Shown piece after piece: positions 37,891 through 48,250 of a DNA stretch of 64,000 bases. The position numbers and the translations under genes were made by a program. The stretch is from Hoplostethus atlanticus (Eukaryota > Chordata > Actinopteri > Trachichthyiformes > Trachichthyidae): the NCBI GenBank assembly GCA_034670405.1, contig JAXDDX010000090.1:1762501-1826500 (forward strand). The letters run 5' to 3'. Each line of letters opens with the position of its first letter. Within the stretch, counting starts at the first letter, position 1. The notes below the pieces were generated by a model. It ran no database searches and was not told the DNA's origin. It saw nothing but the letters and a program-made list of their open reading frames with translations.

Positions 37891-38095
37891 ACTAATCATA
37901 ATGGCTGGGACTAAAGAAAGGTGTCAACCAAAACCACTAATCATAATAGCTGGTACTAAAAAAAGGTGTCAATTAAAACCACTGATCATAATGGCTGGGA
38001 CTAAAGAAAGGTGTCAATTAAACCACTAATCATAATGGCTGGGACTAAAGAAAGGTGTCAATTAAAACCACTAATCATAATGGCTGGTCTGTCGC
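37891..38095. repeat. 45-bp tandem repeat (about 4.5 units)
   Basis: Units starting CATAATGGCTGGGACTAAAG at 37897, 37942, 37987, 38031 and 38076, each 44 or 45 bp. The flank AACCAAAACCACTAAT left of the neighbouring element (about 36693-36708) belongs to the same array, so the element inserted into it. The unit is unrelated in sequence to the other 45-bp minisatellite. Confidence 0.9.
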
Positions 38096-38756
38096 CCTGC
38101 TGCTTTATGTTGTATCGTGAGTGATCGAACCTATGCAAGGAAAGTGAGGCACAACACCGCCTCAGTCTGAATGTAGGGTCAGTTTGAGGTGAAGAGCCTG
38201 TGGTATGGCAAAGCATGGGATGCCCTTTTGAAAGCAAATCAATGCGTGGAGCAGACATGGAAAGGATGAAACAATTATCTCATAAATGCAAGGAAAGAGA
38301 GTGCATCATCTGCATAAAGCATAATATCTGCACAGGGAATAATAACCCTAACACCGGCAGTTTCACTGCCTTGCTCCACTCATTGAGTCACAAACTCCTT
38401 TCTCTTCAGGTATAGAGTCCAGGACACATACAAGAGGAAGATGTAACATGAGAATATAGCTCACTAAATACAACGCCAGCTGCTGCAGAATTCATAAGGA
38501 TTCTGAGGACGTTTTGTAAATGGTACATCTGATTGTGGAGCTGACAGGAGAATGGCTGAGCCTTTATCCCACCATAGATCTGCCCTTTCAGTGCAGCCAT
38601 TTCAGCTGGAGAGATGGACTGACAGGGTGTATTATAGCATCCTTTGGGAAAAAAGCTTCGAGAAGAATTCCACCAAAATTCACTTTTAGGTTGTCATTTT
38701 GCAAAAGAAGACGTTTGACAATAAATAAAAAAATTCCCAAGCACCTTTAAAAGCTT

Positions 38757-38870
38757 TTAAAAGCTGCACTAGCAAACTTTGCATGTGGTTGGACGCTCTT
38801 CTCTTTTGCAGCCCCACTCATTTAGGCTGATAAGACGAGTGTATTTTTACATAAAAATCTTTTATGTAAA
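38757..38870. mobile_element. Partial copy of the TTAAAGCT MITE
   Basis: AAAGCTGCACTAGCAAACTT followed by GCAGCCCCACTCATTTAGG and CTGATAAGACGAGTGTAT matches the right half of the element at 56749-57074. Confidence 0.55.
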
Positions 38871-39725
38871 AATTAAAATTCAGTGAAAATGCAGTCGTAC
38901 TCCTGCATCTATATTAAATATCTACACTTTTTCCATGATCCTAGATGCTACATGCTAATATAGGGAAATGATCAGTATAAATTTCTTTCAACTATTTTAA
39001 GCAATGCAATTTGATGGGATTCAATAGATTGCCTTTTCACCGGTTTTGAGAATTTGATACTCAAAATCTAAAAATATATTGGGAAATTTTAGAAAAATGA
39101 AAATCCAGAAAATCAGTTATCCTCTGCAGTCTCTTTGGCCATCCACTTTCATTGTCCACACATGCTTTTCTAAATAGGCTTTGTCTTTTGAAAAAACTAT
39201 TACTGAAATTTGAACTTGTATGTATGATCAGCTTCCCCATATCTGTTCTCTGATCTGAGGCATTATGCCATGAAGCATTAGAAACCACAACTGTGTCTGT
39301 GGAATAACAGACAACCATCAGACTGCACCACGGTCTGCCAATCCACAGCTCCTTTTCCACATATCAAACATAAACACTTCAGCCAGGGATGCAATTCACT
39401 CCAATAGTAGTTCACTGCCCCTTAAAATCTGGACTGCTCCACATTCTACTATTAATAATCCAGCAGTAGGCTACGGGTCTTGGAAAAAGAGTAAACATGT
39501 TTGAGGCTAGTTTGTTTTCTTGGAGAGCCTGTCTATTATCCTAGAAGACGTAGATGAGAACATGGTAAAAAACCAGTGGGAGCTCAGAGCCTGCAGCTCC
39601 GAGTAATAATGGTTAGATGGAGGATGAGAGCCGGGACAAGCCATGCCTTTGAATTAGCCAACACGCAGCACAAACATGATAGGCATGCTGGAGAGCATAT
39701 CATGGGGCCAACACAGTCTTATCAA

Positions 39726-40050
39726 ATTTTGTGAGACGAGCAAGAACGCTGAAACGCTGATTATGTGTTGTGGACACTAATAATGTGAATGATGTTCCTC
39801 CACCACGGATGGATTATGTGGCAATAGCAGGAAGTGGACATCCCGTTTTCAGCTAACAAGGAAAGTAAAACGACTTCAGTTAAGTTTACGATTAAGGTTA
39901 GGTAACTAAAACAACTTTTGGTAAGGTAAGGGTGAGGCTAGGATTAGTTTTAGGGAACTAAAACGGTGGTTAATATTAATATCAATTGCATTAATTGTGT
40001 TGTATTTTAAGACACCGTGCTCATTTCACAAAATTTACGTGAGACCAGGC
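39726..40050. mobile_element. Diverged relative of the GTCTCAC element
   Basis: Shares AAAGTAAAACGACTTCAGTT-type interior, GACACCGTGCTCATTTCACA and GTGAGACCAGGC at its right end, with TTTTGTGAGACGAGCAAGAAC at its left. Ends are less well preserved. Confidence 0.5.
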
Positions 40051-40250
40051 TACATGGGGCAGAGTGTGAGGGGCAGCATGTAGCAGCAGGGAGAGGGAGA
40101 GGTGGGGCAAGGGGGGGAGGAGGTGCACTGAGGGTAGGGGTCCTGAGAGAGGCCGGGACGGGCCTGAGGCGCCCAGCGAGATGCCAGCGCTACACGGCTC
40201 CAGTCTGCCAGGCCTTGGCTAAGGAGGGAAAAAGAGTGAAAAGAACCAAC

Positions 40251-40262
40251 CTTCCCGTTGAT
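40251..40262 (-). CDS. ptprf: Candidate microexon meB of ptprf (weak)
   Basis: This 12-nt stretch, ATCAACGGGAAG on the minus strand, has a preceding ccactcag and a following gttggt. If spliced in the phase required here it would insert DQRE between YVR and VRRVPPRF. Mammalian LAR-family meB is a 12-nt exon at the same junction encoding ELRE, so length, phase and the final RE agree but the first two residues do not. The donor is not a good consensus and the upstream tract is C-rich rather than strongly pyrimidine. I looked for the ac-C-YTC pattern across this 14.5-kb intron by eye; this was the most meB-like match, but a second spurious-looking match (at about 36023) shows such hits arise by chance. 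It should be treated as a hypothesis. Confidence 0.2.
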
Positions 40263-41221
40263 CTGAGTGGTGAGATTTGGATTGTGTTTTTTTTGGATGG
40301 CAGGGTGCGATGGTGATGGAGGGAATCAAGATAAAGTGAAAAGTAAAAAAAAAAAAACAGAGGAGAAAAAAGAAGAGTGGGAGGAGGAAGACAAGGAGAA
40401 ACAGAGAGAGTAAAACAGGCAAATATCTGCTTATCCATTAATGAGTGGTAAAATCACAATGGAGACAATAGCCTGTGCAATACAGTGACAAACACAGACA
40501 TCATATGGCACATATAAGCACATTGTAAACCCGTCAGACGCAAACAAAAAGGCCTTGAAGGCTGCACTAATCAGAGACATGTACAGTGCACAGCAAAATG
40601 AGTGTTCATTTAACACATTTAACTTTGTGTCCAAATCAACACTATGCCCGTGCTTATATCAGTCCACACCAGAGTTAACTATCAAAAGTGTTATACTTTT
40701 GATCAGCCGCCTCCAGAGCCACATCAGCTCTATGAGTGGAGAACACTCCAGTCAAGACTTGTCAACTCAAAATAATTGTCATTAAAAAAGTAACACTTGG
40801 AAACTTTGCTGTGTATAATATGCAAATACAGACAATCAGACAGACACACATATACACACATACATGTACCATTACACACACACACTTTCCTCCCTGTCCC
40901 TAACTTCCTTGCTGTGTGTGAACCCTTCATAGCCTGTGAATTAAGATGGTATTAGGGAGGCTAAGGCTTGCTGACAACCAGACTTCATTAAAGCACACAA
41001 AGCAGACAGTGTGTTGCTGCCCACATTTATTCTGCCCAGTGACTCTTTTTGAGCTTCGCCACCGAGTACGGCCCCGAAATTAATGGGCATATAAACATGG
41101 CCCCTGACACTGGATTAGTCATACACTCAGCTATAAAATACAATTTTTACTTACTCCTGCTTTGTTTAAGGAAATACCAGTTGCTTTCTATGGTAGAGCA
41201 CGCTACAGGCTAAGACTGCAT

Positions 41222-41855
41222 GAAAGGAACACTCCAAGTTTTTGGGAGATTCTCCTGTTGGTCAGCTTACCCATTAAGTGATGAGAACATCCATGTGTCC
41301 CTGGTAGATCATTGGGTCCGGGACTGCATACTAACACTTTAGCATACACTATGTTGAGTGATAGTAGGCTTTATTCTAACACTTTAGCATACACTATGTT
41401 CAGTGATAGTAGGCTCCATGCTAACACTTTAGCATACACTATGTTGAGTGATAGTAGGTTCCATGATAACGCTTTAGCATACACTATGTTGAGTGATAGT
41501 AGGTTCCATGCTAACACTTTAGCATACACTATGTTGAGTGATAGTAGGCTCCATGCTAACACTTTAGCATACACTATGTTGAGTGATAGTAAGCTCCATG
41601 CTAACACTTTAGCATAAACTTTTTTGAGTGATAGTCGGCTCCATGCTAACACTGTAGCATACATTATGTTGAGTGATAGTACACTCCATTTAAAACTACT
41701 CACCATTTAGCTTTAAAGCTGCTACAAGTTCTCATTTTCTCACTTTTGAAATAATGGCTACTATCACACAACATAGTGTATGCTAAAGTGTTAGCATGGA
41801 CGCATGGATGAGTTTGGTGTCTATGTTCTCATCATTTAACGGCTAAATGTCAGTC
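41222..41855. mobile_element. Diverged relative of the TTAA element
   Basis: Starts AAAGGAACACTCCAAGTTTT followed by GGTCAGCTTACCCATTAAG and TGATGAGAACATCCATG, and ends in an inverted version (GTTCTCATCATTTAACGG). It encloses the larger 45-bp array and a lone inverted copy of the unit at about 41764-41799. The right end appears lost where the TA-flanked element begins, at 41861. Confidence 0.65.
41327..41695. repeat. 45-bp minisatellite (about 8 units)
   Basis: Eight near-identical 45-bp units, for example starting at 41411, 41456 and 41501, with the same consensus as the array at 23.1 kb. Open frames of about 100 codons on both strands here are products of the repeat. Confidence 0.93.
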
Positions 41856-41862
41856 TCCTTTA

Positions 41863-43661
41863 CAGTTTTTTTCGATTGCTTTGACTCAATTTGCACAACA
41901 GATTTTCAATGTGCAAAACTCTAAATGCAAAGTGCCAAACTGACTTTCAAAATTCATACTCTAAGACATTACATCCTATGCTGACATACAAAGTGCAAAA
42001 CTCTAAATCATCTGCTCCATCCTCAGAGTACAGCCACCTAACATTACAACAATGTTCAAATGCTTATTACTACAAACGCAGGTCACTAAATCAGTTCATC
42101 AGGTGTTTGTAGCCATGTCTCATTACTTCCAGCAACCTTGCCCAGGTTAGTAGCATTGCAACACAATCGATAATCTCATCACCACTACATAAAAGGCTGC
42201 TTAGAAACTTGAATGGCAGTTTCTGACAACATGGAGCAGGCGCGAAACGGGCTCAATGGCTGCAACGTAATCTGTTGGGGCATAAGCAGGCGGTCAAAGT
42301 ACGTCCACTAAAAGTGCTTGATTTTGCCACTGACAGGCTCAGATTGTTATTCGTGTGTCTGACAACTGAAAGGATCGCTACAGAAATACACCTTTTTTTA
42401 ACCAGAAAACTAAAGTCTAGCTCAAGGAGAAGTCCCGCTCTGAAATGAACGGTGGACAAAGGTAGTCTATAGCGAGAGGGTTCACTTGTTGCAGGAAGAG
42501 GACGGTAGAAACCTGACAAAGGTATTCTATGAAAGCTGCGCAAAATCTTCCTCAACATTTTGTTGGCACAGTTCGGAAATACGCAAACGAACCATTGTTG
42601 TTGTTTTTTATCTTTGGGAAAAACAAATACTCTAAACTCACATTTCCATGTCCTGTGACAAAGGTGGTCTATGAAAGCAAGAGGGTTGACTTGTTGCAGG
42701 AAGAGGATGGTGGAAACATAAATCAGCGTTGGAAACGTGTGTTGGAGTATAGAAAGCGTAGTTTAGTTTAGTTTTACAAGTGAACCCTCTCGCTATAGAC
42801 TACCTTTGTCCACCGTCCATTTCAGAGCGGGACTTCTCCTTGAGCTAGACTTTAGTTTTCTGGTTAAAAAAGGTCTATTTCTGTAGCGATCCTTTCACTA
42901 ATGTTGTCAGACACTTGTCAGTCACACGAATAACAATCTGAGCCCGTCAGTGGCAAAATCAAGCACTTTTAGTGGACGTACTTTGACCGCACGCCTATGC
43001 CCCTACAGATTACGTTGCAGCCATTGAGCCCATTTCGCGACTGCCGACTGAGCCGATCTACAGGACCAATTCCGAAACTTTTTGGACCTATTTTGCGGTA
43101 TAATAGGCGATTTTGTGGATATAGAGGCCAGGTTTAAAAATCCCGGAATTGTCCTTTAAGCACTGAAATGCATTTGTTTTGTTTTTTGTTACTGTAGTTT
43201 TTGCTTTTACTGTTGTTTTTGCTTTTACTGTTGTTTTAGTTTTTACTGTAAAATTTAGTTTACTGCATTACTGTATGATTTCTTTCATATACAGTAATCT
43301 ACTGTAATCTAATATTTTGTTTGTCTTACATAAAAACACAAGCTATATATATATATACCTCAGTCTATCACAAAGGATCACAGGGGATGCTTGCTGTACT
43401 TCATTTGAATTACTACTAATTACTGAGGAAATTACCCTTGCATAGTCATGACAATTATTTGACATGTACTGACAATTATTTAGTGTTTGACCGCATTATT
43501 TGATAATGGCCATTGTATTTGAAAATGCACCAATAATTAAACTTCAGCGATGAACATATCCAATGTTCTGGTGCAAATGAGCAGTATAGCATTCTGTGTT
43601 AAGAGTTTTGCACATTGAAACTCTGTTGTGCAAATTGAGTCAAAGCAATCAAAAAAACCTG
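41863..43661. mobile_element. TA-flanked 1.8-kb element with 60-bp inverted repeats
   Basis: Left end CAGTTTTTTTCGATTGCTTT continuing GACTCAATTTGCACAACAG, and the reverse complement of the right end CAGGTTTTTTTGATTGCTTT continuing identically. About 60 bp match with three mismatches. Both ends are flanked by TA, as expected for Tc1/mariner-type insertion. No transposase was seen. A separate foldback structure occupies its centre, so the element may be a composite or nested insertion. Confidence 0.8.
42240..43041. repeat. Long foldback: 250-bp inverted arms, 288-bp loop
   Basis: The left arm 42240-42488 and right arm 42777-43041 are inverted copies of each other. For example CAATGGCTGCAACGTAATCT on the left corresponds to AGATTACGTTGCAGCCATTG on the right. 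Differences are small apart from about 16 extra bases in the right arm. The loop contains a second partial copy of the arm-end sequence (GGGTTGACTTGTTGCAGGAA). Transcribed within the pre-mRNA it would form a long double-stranded hairpin. Confidence 0.88.
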
Positions 43662-44918
43662 TAATACAGTCTGGATTATTATTATTATTACATATAAAGA
43701 ATAGTTCCAGGTAGTCAAAAGGAGAATGCAGGTGTGATTTAGATATCCCATTTACTACTGTGTAAATATAGTTTAATTTCCCCAATCATTTGCAATGCAT
43801 GTATGTAATGCTGTATGTAATTCGATTTTTTTTTAACATTTACTGAGTTTTCATTGCTTTTGAAATACAAACATTAAGGTGCACAACTTGAAATTAACTG
43901 CTGTCCTGTCTAACAAATATGCCCCAAATAAGAAGACATGTTTGCAAGGCGATGTGGAAGTTGTTTCTCATACTGCACAAAATTAATGACAGCAAATGTC
44001 TTCTTCTAGAAAAGGGGCCCTGATATTTCTTACTACGCTGATTGTGTGCAGACAGCACTGAGAATAATTGAAAGGGGCAACCTAGACAATTAGACTACTA
44101 ACTTAAAAATACATTGGTATTATCCTTTAAAGCATTTTTGTACAGGTACAAACAAGCACAACATATCCTCTCCCACCCAACAACCAGAACAGATGTCCAG
44201 AGACACACACACAGAAGTGCAGACAAAGCAAAGCACATTAACAACCAAACTAAAATGGAAAATGGCTGGCCTCTTTTTTTGATAGAAGGATAAGCATTTG
44301 TGAGATGAACACACACATATACAGTCTCTGTATATGACAATTCAGTGGAAATGGGATCCGAGCCTATAGGACCCCACATAGATAAAGAAAAGATCTGACA
44401 AACAGAAATAGACAAAAGAGAAGAAGTAGAGACAGGAAAAGAGAAGACACTATCTACACACACAAACACACACACACACACTTTGGCCAAAACATGCCAA
44501 GTTGCTGCGTGTGTGTGTGTGTTCAGAGGCCACACCATGAGACGAAAATGGAAACATAAGCTACTGGCGCACCTGGAGAGATTAAAGGTTAAAGCAACTC
44601 CAACAAGAACTTTGAACAGAGAGGCAGAAGAAAAGAGAAAAGAAAAGAAAAAATTGTTTTCACTCTGATGGCCATGGCTCTGTTTAGTTAAGTGGAGGGA
44701 TATTTCACCTGCTTGCCAAGAAAGTAAAAAAAAAAGGTTTATTCATTTGTCTAGAAATTGGAACGTGGAAGAGCTGCAGCAAACATCATATTCTCATCAA
44801 CTATGCATAATTATACCAGAAGTTTTTTCAGTTCTCAAAGGCATTTTTTTTAGTGAGTGTAATCTAATCTCTTATTGGGAAATTGATCTGTTGTCAGAAA
44901 TAAAAAATATACATCAAT

Positions 44919-44946
44919 ACACACACACACACACACATATATATAC
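44919..44946. repeat. (CA)n-(TA)n microsatellite
   Basis: CA units followed by ATATATATA. Confidence 0.95.
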
Positions 44947-45640
44947 ATGCCAGGCGGAATATGTTATCTCATTTTACTTCCCTTTTGTTTTAACAGAGAA
45001 TTAAAAATTTTGATGATTTGGCTTCCCCAATGGATCTATGTATGTAACACTGGATATACATTTCAAAATTACTCCACAGGGCTTGTACTGCAGCACATCC
45101 CTAAGGAACGGCACAGTTCATCAATATCATCTCACACAAAAAAAAAAAACACAGATACCCCATCCCCGCCGACCTTCCTCCAGAGGCAGAGGAAAAATGC
45201 AGAGGACTCATTCAATTCAGACACCCTACCCTGCATGTGTGTGTGTGTTGTGTTCGGCGGCCACTTCCCCCCTTGCATGTGTTGTGTGTGTTGGTGCATG
45301 TGTGCACCACGAATTGCGAATAAACTAATCTTAAATGAGATGTCAACATTTGATACATTTTGTAAGGCAGGGGCAAATTAATCAAATGTGTTGTCTGATG
45401 CCAAGAAAAAGAAGAATTTGCTAGTAACTTTATTTAACATGTTGAAGGCATCGGCTTTGACACTATTTCTTTTTTTTCAAATTGCATCAAAGGGCATTGC
45501 CAATGGAAATGTCAACTGAACAAGATAATAAAGCTGTATGAATCACCCTCACGCTTTGATATTGCCTTTGAGAACCTGATATTGGCTAATTGAGTTGTTT
45601 GTTGACAAGGCCTACTTATAAGAAGCCCTGAGGCTTTTTT

Positions 45641-45661
45641 GGGGGGGAGGAGGGGGGGGGG
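45641..45661. repeat. G-tract
   Basis: Runs of 7 and 9 G separated by AGGA, followed by a C-rich patch at 45670-45850. Confidence 0.9.
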
Positions 45662-46201
45662 ATTTCCTCCTCATCCCCTCCCACCCAGAACAGGCAGCGA
45701 GGTGTCGGCTTCTCCTCTGGCAAGCCTCAGCACGCACACACCCCGCCGCCTCCCTCCCTCCACTTCACCAAAACAAAGAGGCGGAACCGTGGCCGACCTC
45801 ACATTCACCCCCGGATGACTCAAAACACCCCCCCCTTCCCTCCCCCCGCCACCAGTCACCGCGAGGTTAGCTGGGTCGAGTGCACTAACAACAGGGCAGC
45901 AAATACATAATCACCGCCCAGGAGACAAAGACAGAAAGGGAGATAGGGAGGAAATGACAGTGAGAAAGCGTAGGCGGGGAACAGGTATCAACAGATTTGA
46001 CTTTCACTGCTGTTAGATCCAGGAAGCAGGCGACAGGTCCCCATTAGCAGTCGGGGGGGCAGAGCGGCTCCTCTTCGCTAGGTGGAAGGCTGTGCTGAGG
46101 GTTAGCGATGGGAGGTGATGGGAGAGACCCTCACAGTTTGACGCAGTGACCTGGATAGCAGAGGGGTGGATCAGGGTGGTCGGAGGGGGAGGGGGTCTTA
46201 C

Positions 46202-46312
46202 CTCGAACGTAAAGGTTAGCCGGGGCCGAGTAGCGAGTCCCGGCGCTGTTGACCGCCACGCACTCGTACTTGCCCTGGTCCGACTCCTCGCTGTTCTCAA
46301 TCTGAAGCGCTC
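46202..46312 (-). CDS. ptprf: ptprf exon: second part of Ig domain 2
   Basis: This 111-bp exon (phase 1 to 1) completes Ig2. It reads [20 protein letters not shown] followed by [16 protein letters not shown], giving the typical D-x-G-x-Y-x-C signature that holds the second Ig cysteine. The acceptor is cttcctccccag and the donor gtaaga. The last base G joins the TT at the start of the Ig3 exon to make valine ([11 protein letters not shown]). A 50-bp CA/TG microsatellite lies only about 50 bp upstream of the acceptor in transcript direction. This is the position where mammalian LAR-family genes place the 4-residue meB insert, between this exon and the next. Confidence 0.95.
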
Positions 46313-46358
46313 CTGGGGAGGAAGGCCAAAGTGTCATGGTTCAGGTCTACTCAAATAG

Positions 46359-46360
<2 letters not shown>

Positions 46361-46402
<42 letters not shown>

Positions 46403-46411
46403 ACACACACT
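46361..46411. repeat. (CA)n microsatellite next to exon acceptor
   Basis: About 24 CA units with one break. It is TG on the sense strand of ptprf and ends 49 bp before the Ig2b exon. Confidence 0.97.
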
Positions 46412-47743
46412 GAGATGTGTCAGCGCAGTAATCAGATTCCAGCTCTCCACATACTCCATGGGCGTCAGTCGGCTATGGTAAGGTGTAGTTCTCTGTGTGG
46501 TCTTGTAGATTTGACCATTATTTTCTACTAATTTATCACATTGACCAATTAATAATATCTTGTCAGTCCCTACATCTAATAATTTATCACACTGATCAAA
46601 TAATAACATGGGGAAAAAAATGATATTAGATACAGGGACTTTGGCATAATGAACTGACACCCATGCACAACACATCTGAACATATAAATGGGCATTGACA
46701 TTTATCCAGGGTGCTGCTCTTACACAGCACCCTTGAGTAAGAACCAGAGCAATTAATGTTACAAATTCTAACTTGTACTACACAGCCTGTCTTTGTTGTT
46801 GTTGTTGTTATTGTGCATTGACACAGGGAGTCCATGTCACAATTACAGGAGGGTTCTTGTTTGTGGGTCAGCAGGTGTAAAATGCCATCAGAAGCATTAG
46901 GCTAGTTAGCTAGCTAACTCCCACTATCTGTTGACATAAAAAAATAAGCACAGATAATAAAAAAAGATAAATTGAAATTAAGTTAAGTCTACTTTAAAAT
47001 GCAACCTTTAAAAGCCTGCAGAATAAAAATGGCTAACAGTCCTGCAGTGGTTTAAGGGCCTGTTCCAAAAGGGATTAAACAGTTCTGCACTGGGTGGACT
47101 GGAAGCGTTCACCAAATGGCCTTGAAACCCAAATTAGACCGGGGGCCGAAAGACTCCGTTGTCGCTAAGCTTGCTGAAGTCCCCTTTTTGGTTATCTTCG
47201 TGTCAAAGAAAACAACAAAGGAAATGTGAGCTTTAACAGAACACTTACCTGACACCAGAGAATGCATACCACAGTTTATCATTATCTCCATTCATTCCCA
47301 CAGGGTAATTGAATAGCATTCATACAATCATTAGGTATTCTCTTAGACAATCAGATGTAAGTAAAGACTGAGACAGGTGGCGTAAATGTGTCTCTCGCAA
47401 TTATGCTTGTTGATCAGCTGAATGGGACACACATCATGCAGTTGCGCGACCAGTAGACAGTAATAAATATGAACAAAAATGTTTTAAAAAAAAAATATAT
47501 TTCAGAATATATTTCCTGGAATGCGTCATGGAATGGGTTTGTAACACAATGTTTAGAGCTGGTAAAAAAAATAAAAAATCAGCAGTAGAAATAAAATGAT
47601 AATATGTGTGTGTGTAGCCACATCCCCGGTGGATCTGGTGCAGGCAGAGAGCCCAGAGATGGAGGAGGAACAGCCTTCATCTGGGATGCAGCCAGCAAAG
47701 GCATTCTGCCTGACAGGTACGTCCTTAAACTGCATAAGGACAG

Positions 47744-47746
<3 letters not shown>

Positions 47747-47799
<53 letters not shown>

Positions 47800-47834
47800 G
47801 CTCTCTCTCTCTCACACACGCACACACACACACT
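47747..47834. repeat. (CT)n-(CA)n compound microsatellite
   Basis: About 33 CT units with two breaks, then about 10 CA units. Long open frames on both strands at 47550-48140 read through this tract and are artefacts. Confidence 0.97.
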
Positions 47835-47879
47835 CTTCATACGAAGCATGTCGGCACGTCTTTCTCCTCCATATCACAA

Positions 47880-48250
47880 AACATTGTGTCAGGTCTTAGC
47901 TTTCTCCCTCTGGCTCGAAATGCGAGAGATCAGAGATCTCATTGTAGGCCAATTCTCGTTTTGTTGTCGCTGGGGTGTGGGGAGGAGAGCGAGCAGCGGC
48001 TGCTTATTGGCCGAGTTAAATCTGCTTCTCAATTTGATGTTTATCTCGCTCGCGTTCGCCGTGCCTTCGCGGAGGGACCTCTTGATGAGAAAATGCTTTA
48101 TGCTCAAAACCGATGCTGACGGATGCTCGCTCTGACCTTCTGGCATAAAAGAGGCTAATCAGAAGGTGTGACTTCTCAGAGACGGAGACCCCGGAAGCCC
48201 TAAACAAAATGTTAGAACGTGCCAGAACTTCCTCCGTGAGTCTTTAATCA
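47880..48250. promoter_or_regulatory. CpG-containing low-repeat stretch
   Basis: This stretch is free of recognisable repeats and has many CpG dinucleotides (for example CGCTCGCGTTCGCCG at about 48048) in an otherwise CpG-poor intron. It also has a TATTGGCC-type inverted CCAAT motif at about 48006. It could be an intronic enhancer or alternative promoter, but no first exon was recognised. Confidence 0.25.

Larger units (their letters stand above)
31669..46201 (-). other. ptprf intron between Ig2b and Ig3
   Basis: 14.5-kb intron, the longest complete one. It is rich in mobile elements: the TA-flanked 1.8-kb element with nested foldback, the second 45-bp minisatellite, the 1.18-kb element in a satellite, and several MITEs. 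Long parts (34200-35540, 38900-39700, 43700-45600) show only low-complexity sequence or nothing recognisable. A weak candidate meB microexon lies at 40251-40262. Confidence 0.8.

Noticed and set aside
41327..41695. Possible CRISPR-like array
   Set aside because: Repeats are directly adjacent with no unique spacers, and the sequence is a vertebrate intron.
41312..41706. About 100-codon open frames on both strands with a repeated 15-residue motif
   Set aside because: They are translations of a 45-bp minisatellite whose length is a multiple of three and which lacks stops; the same happens at 22990-23446.
47553..48135. Open frames of 98 to 179 codons on both strands
   Set aside because: They read through a CT/CA microsatellite giving serine-leucine or arginine-glutamate runs; no domain or splice support.
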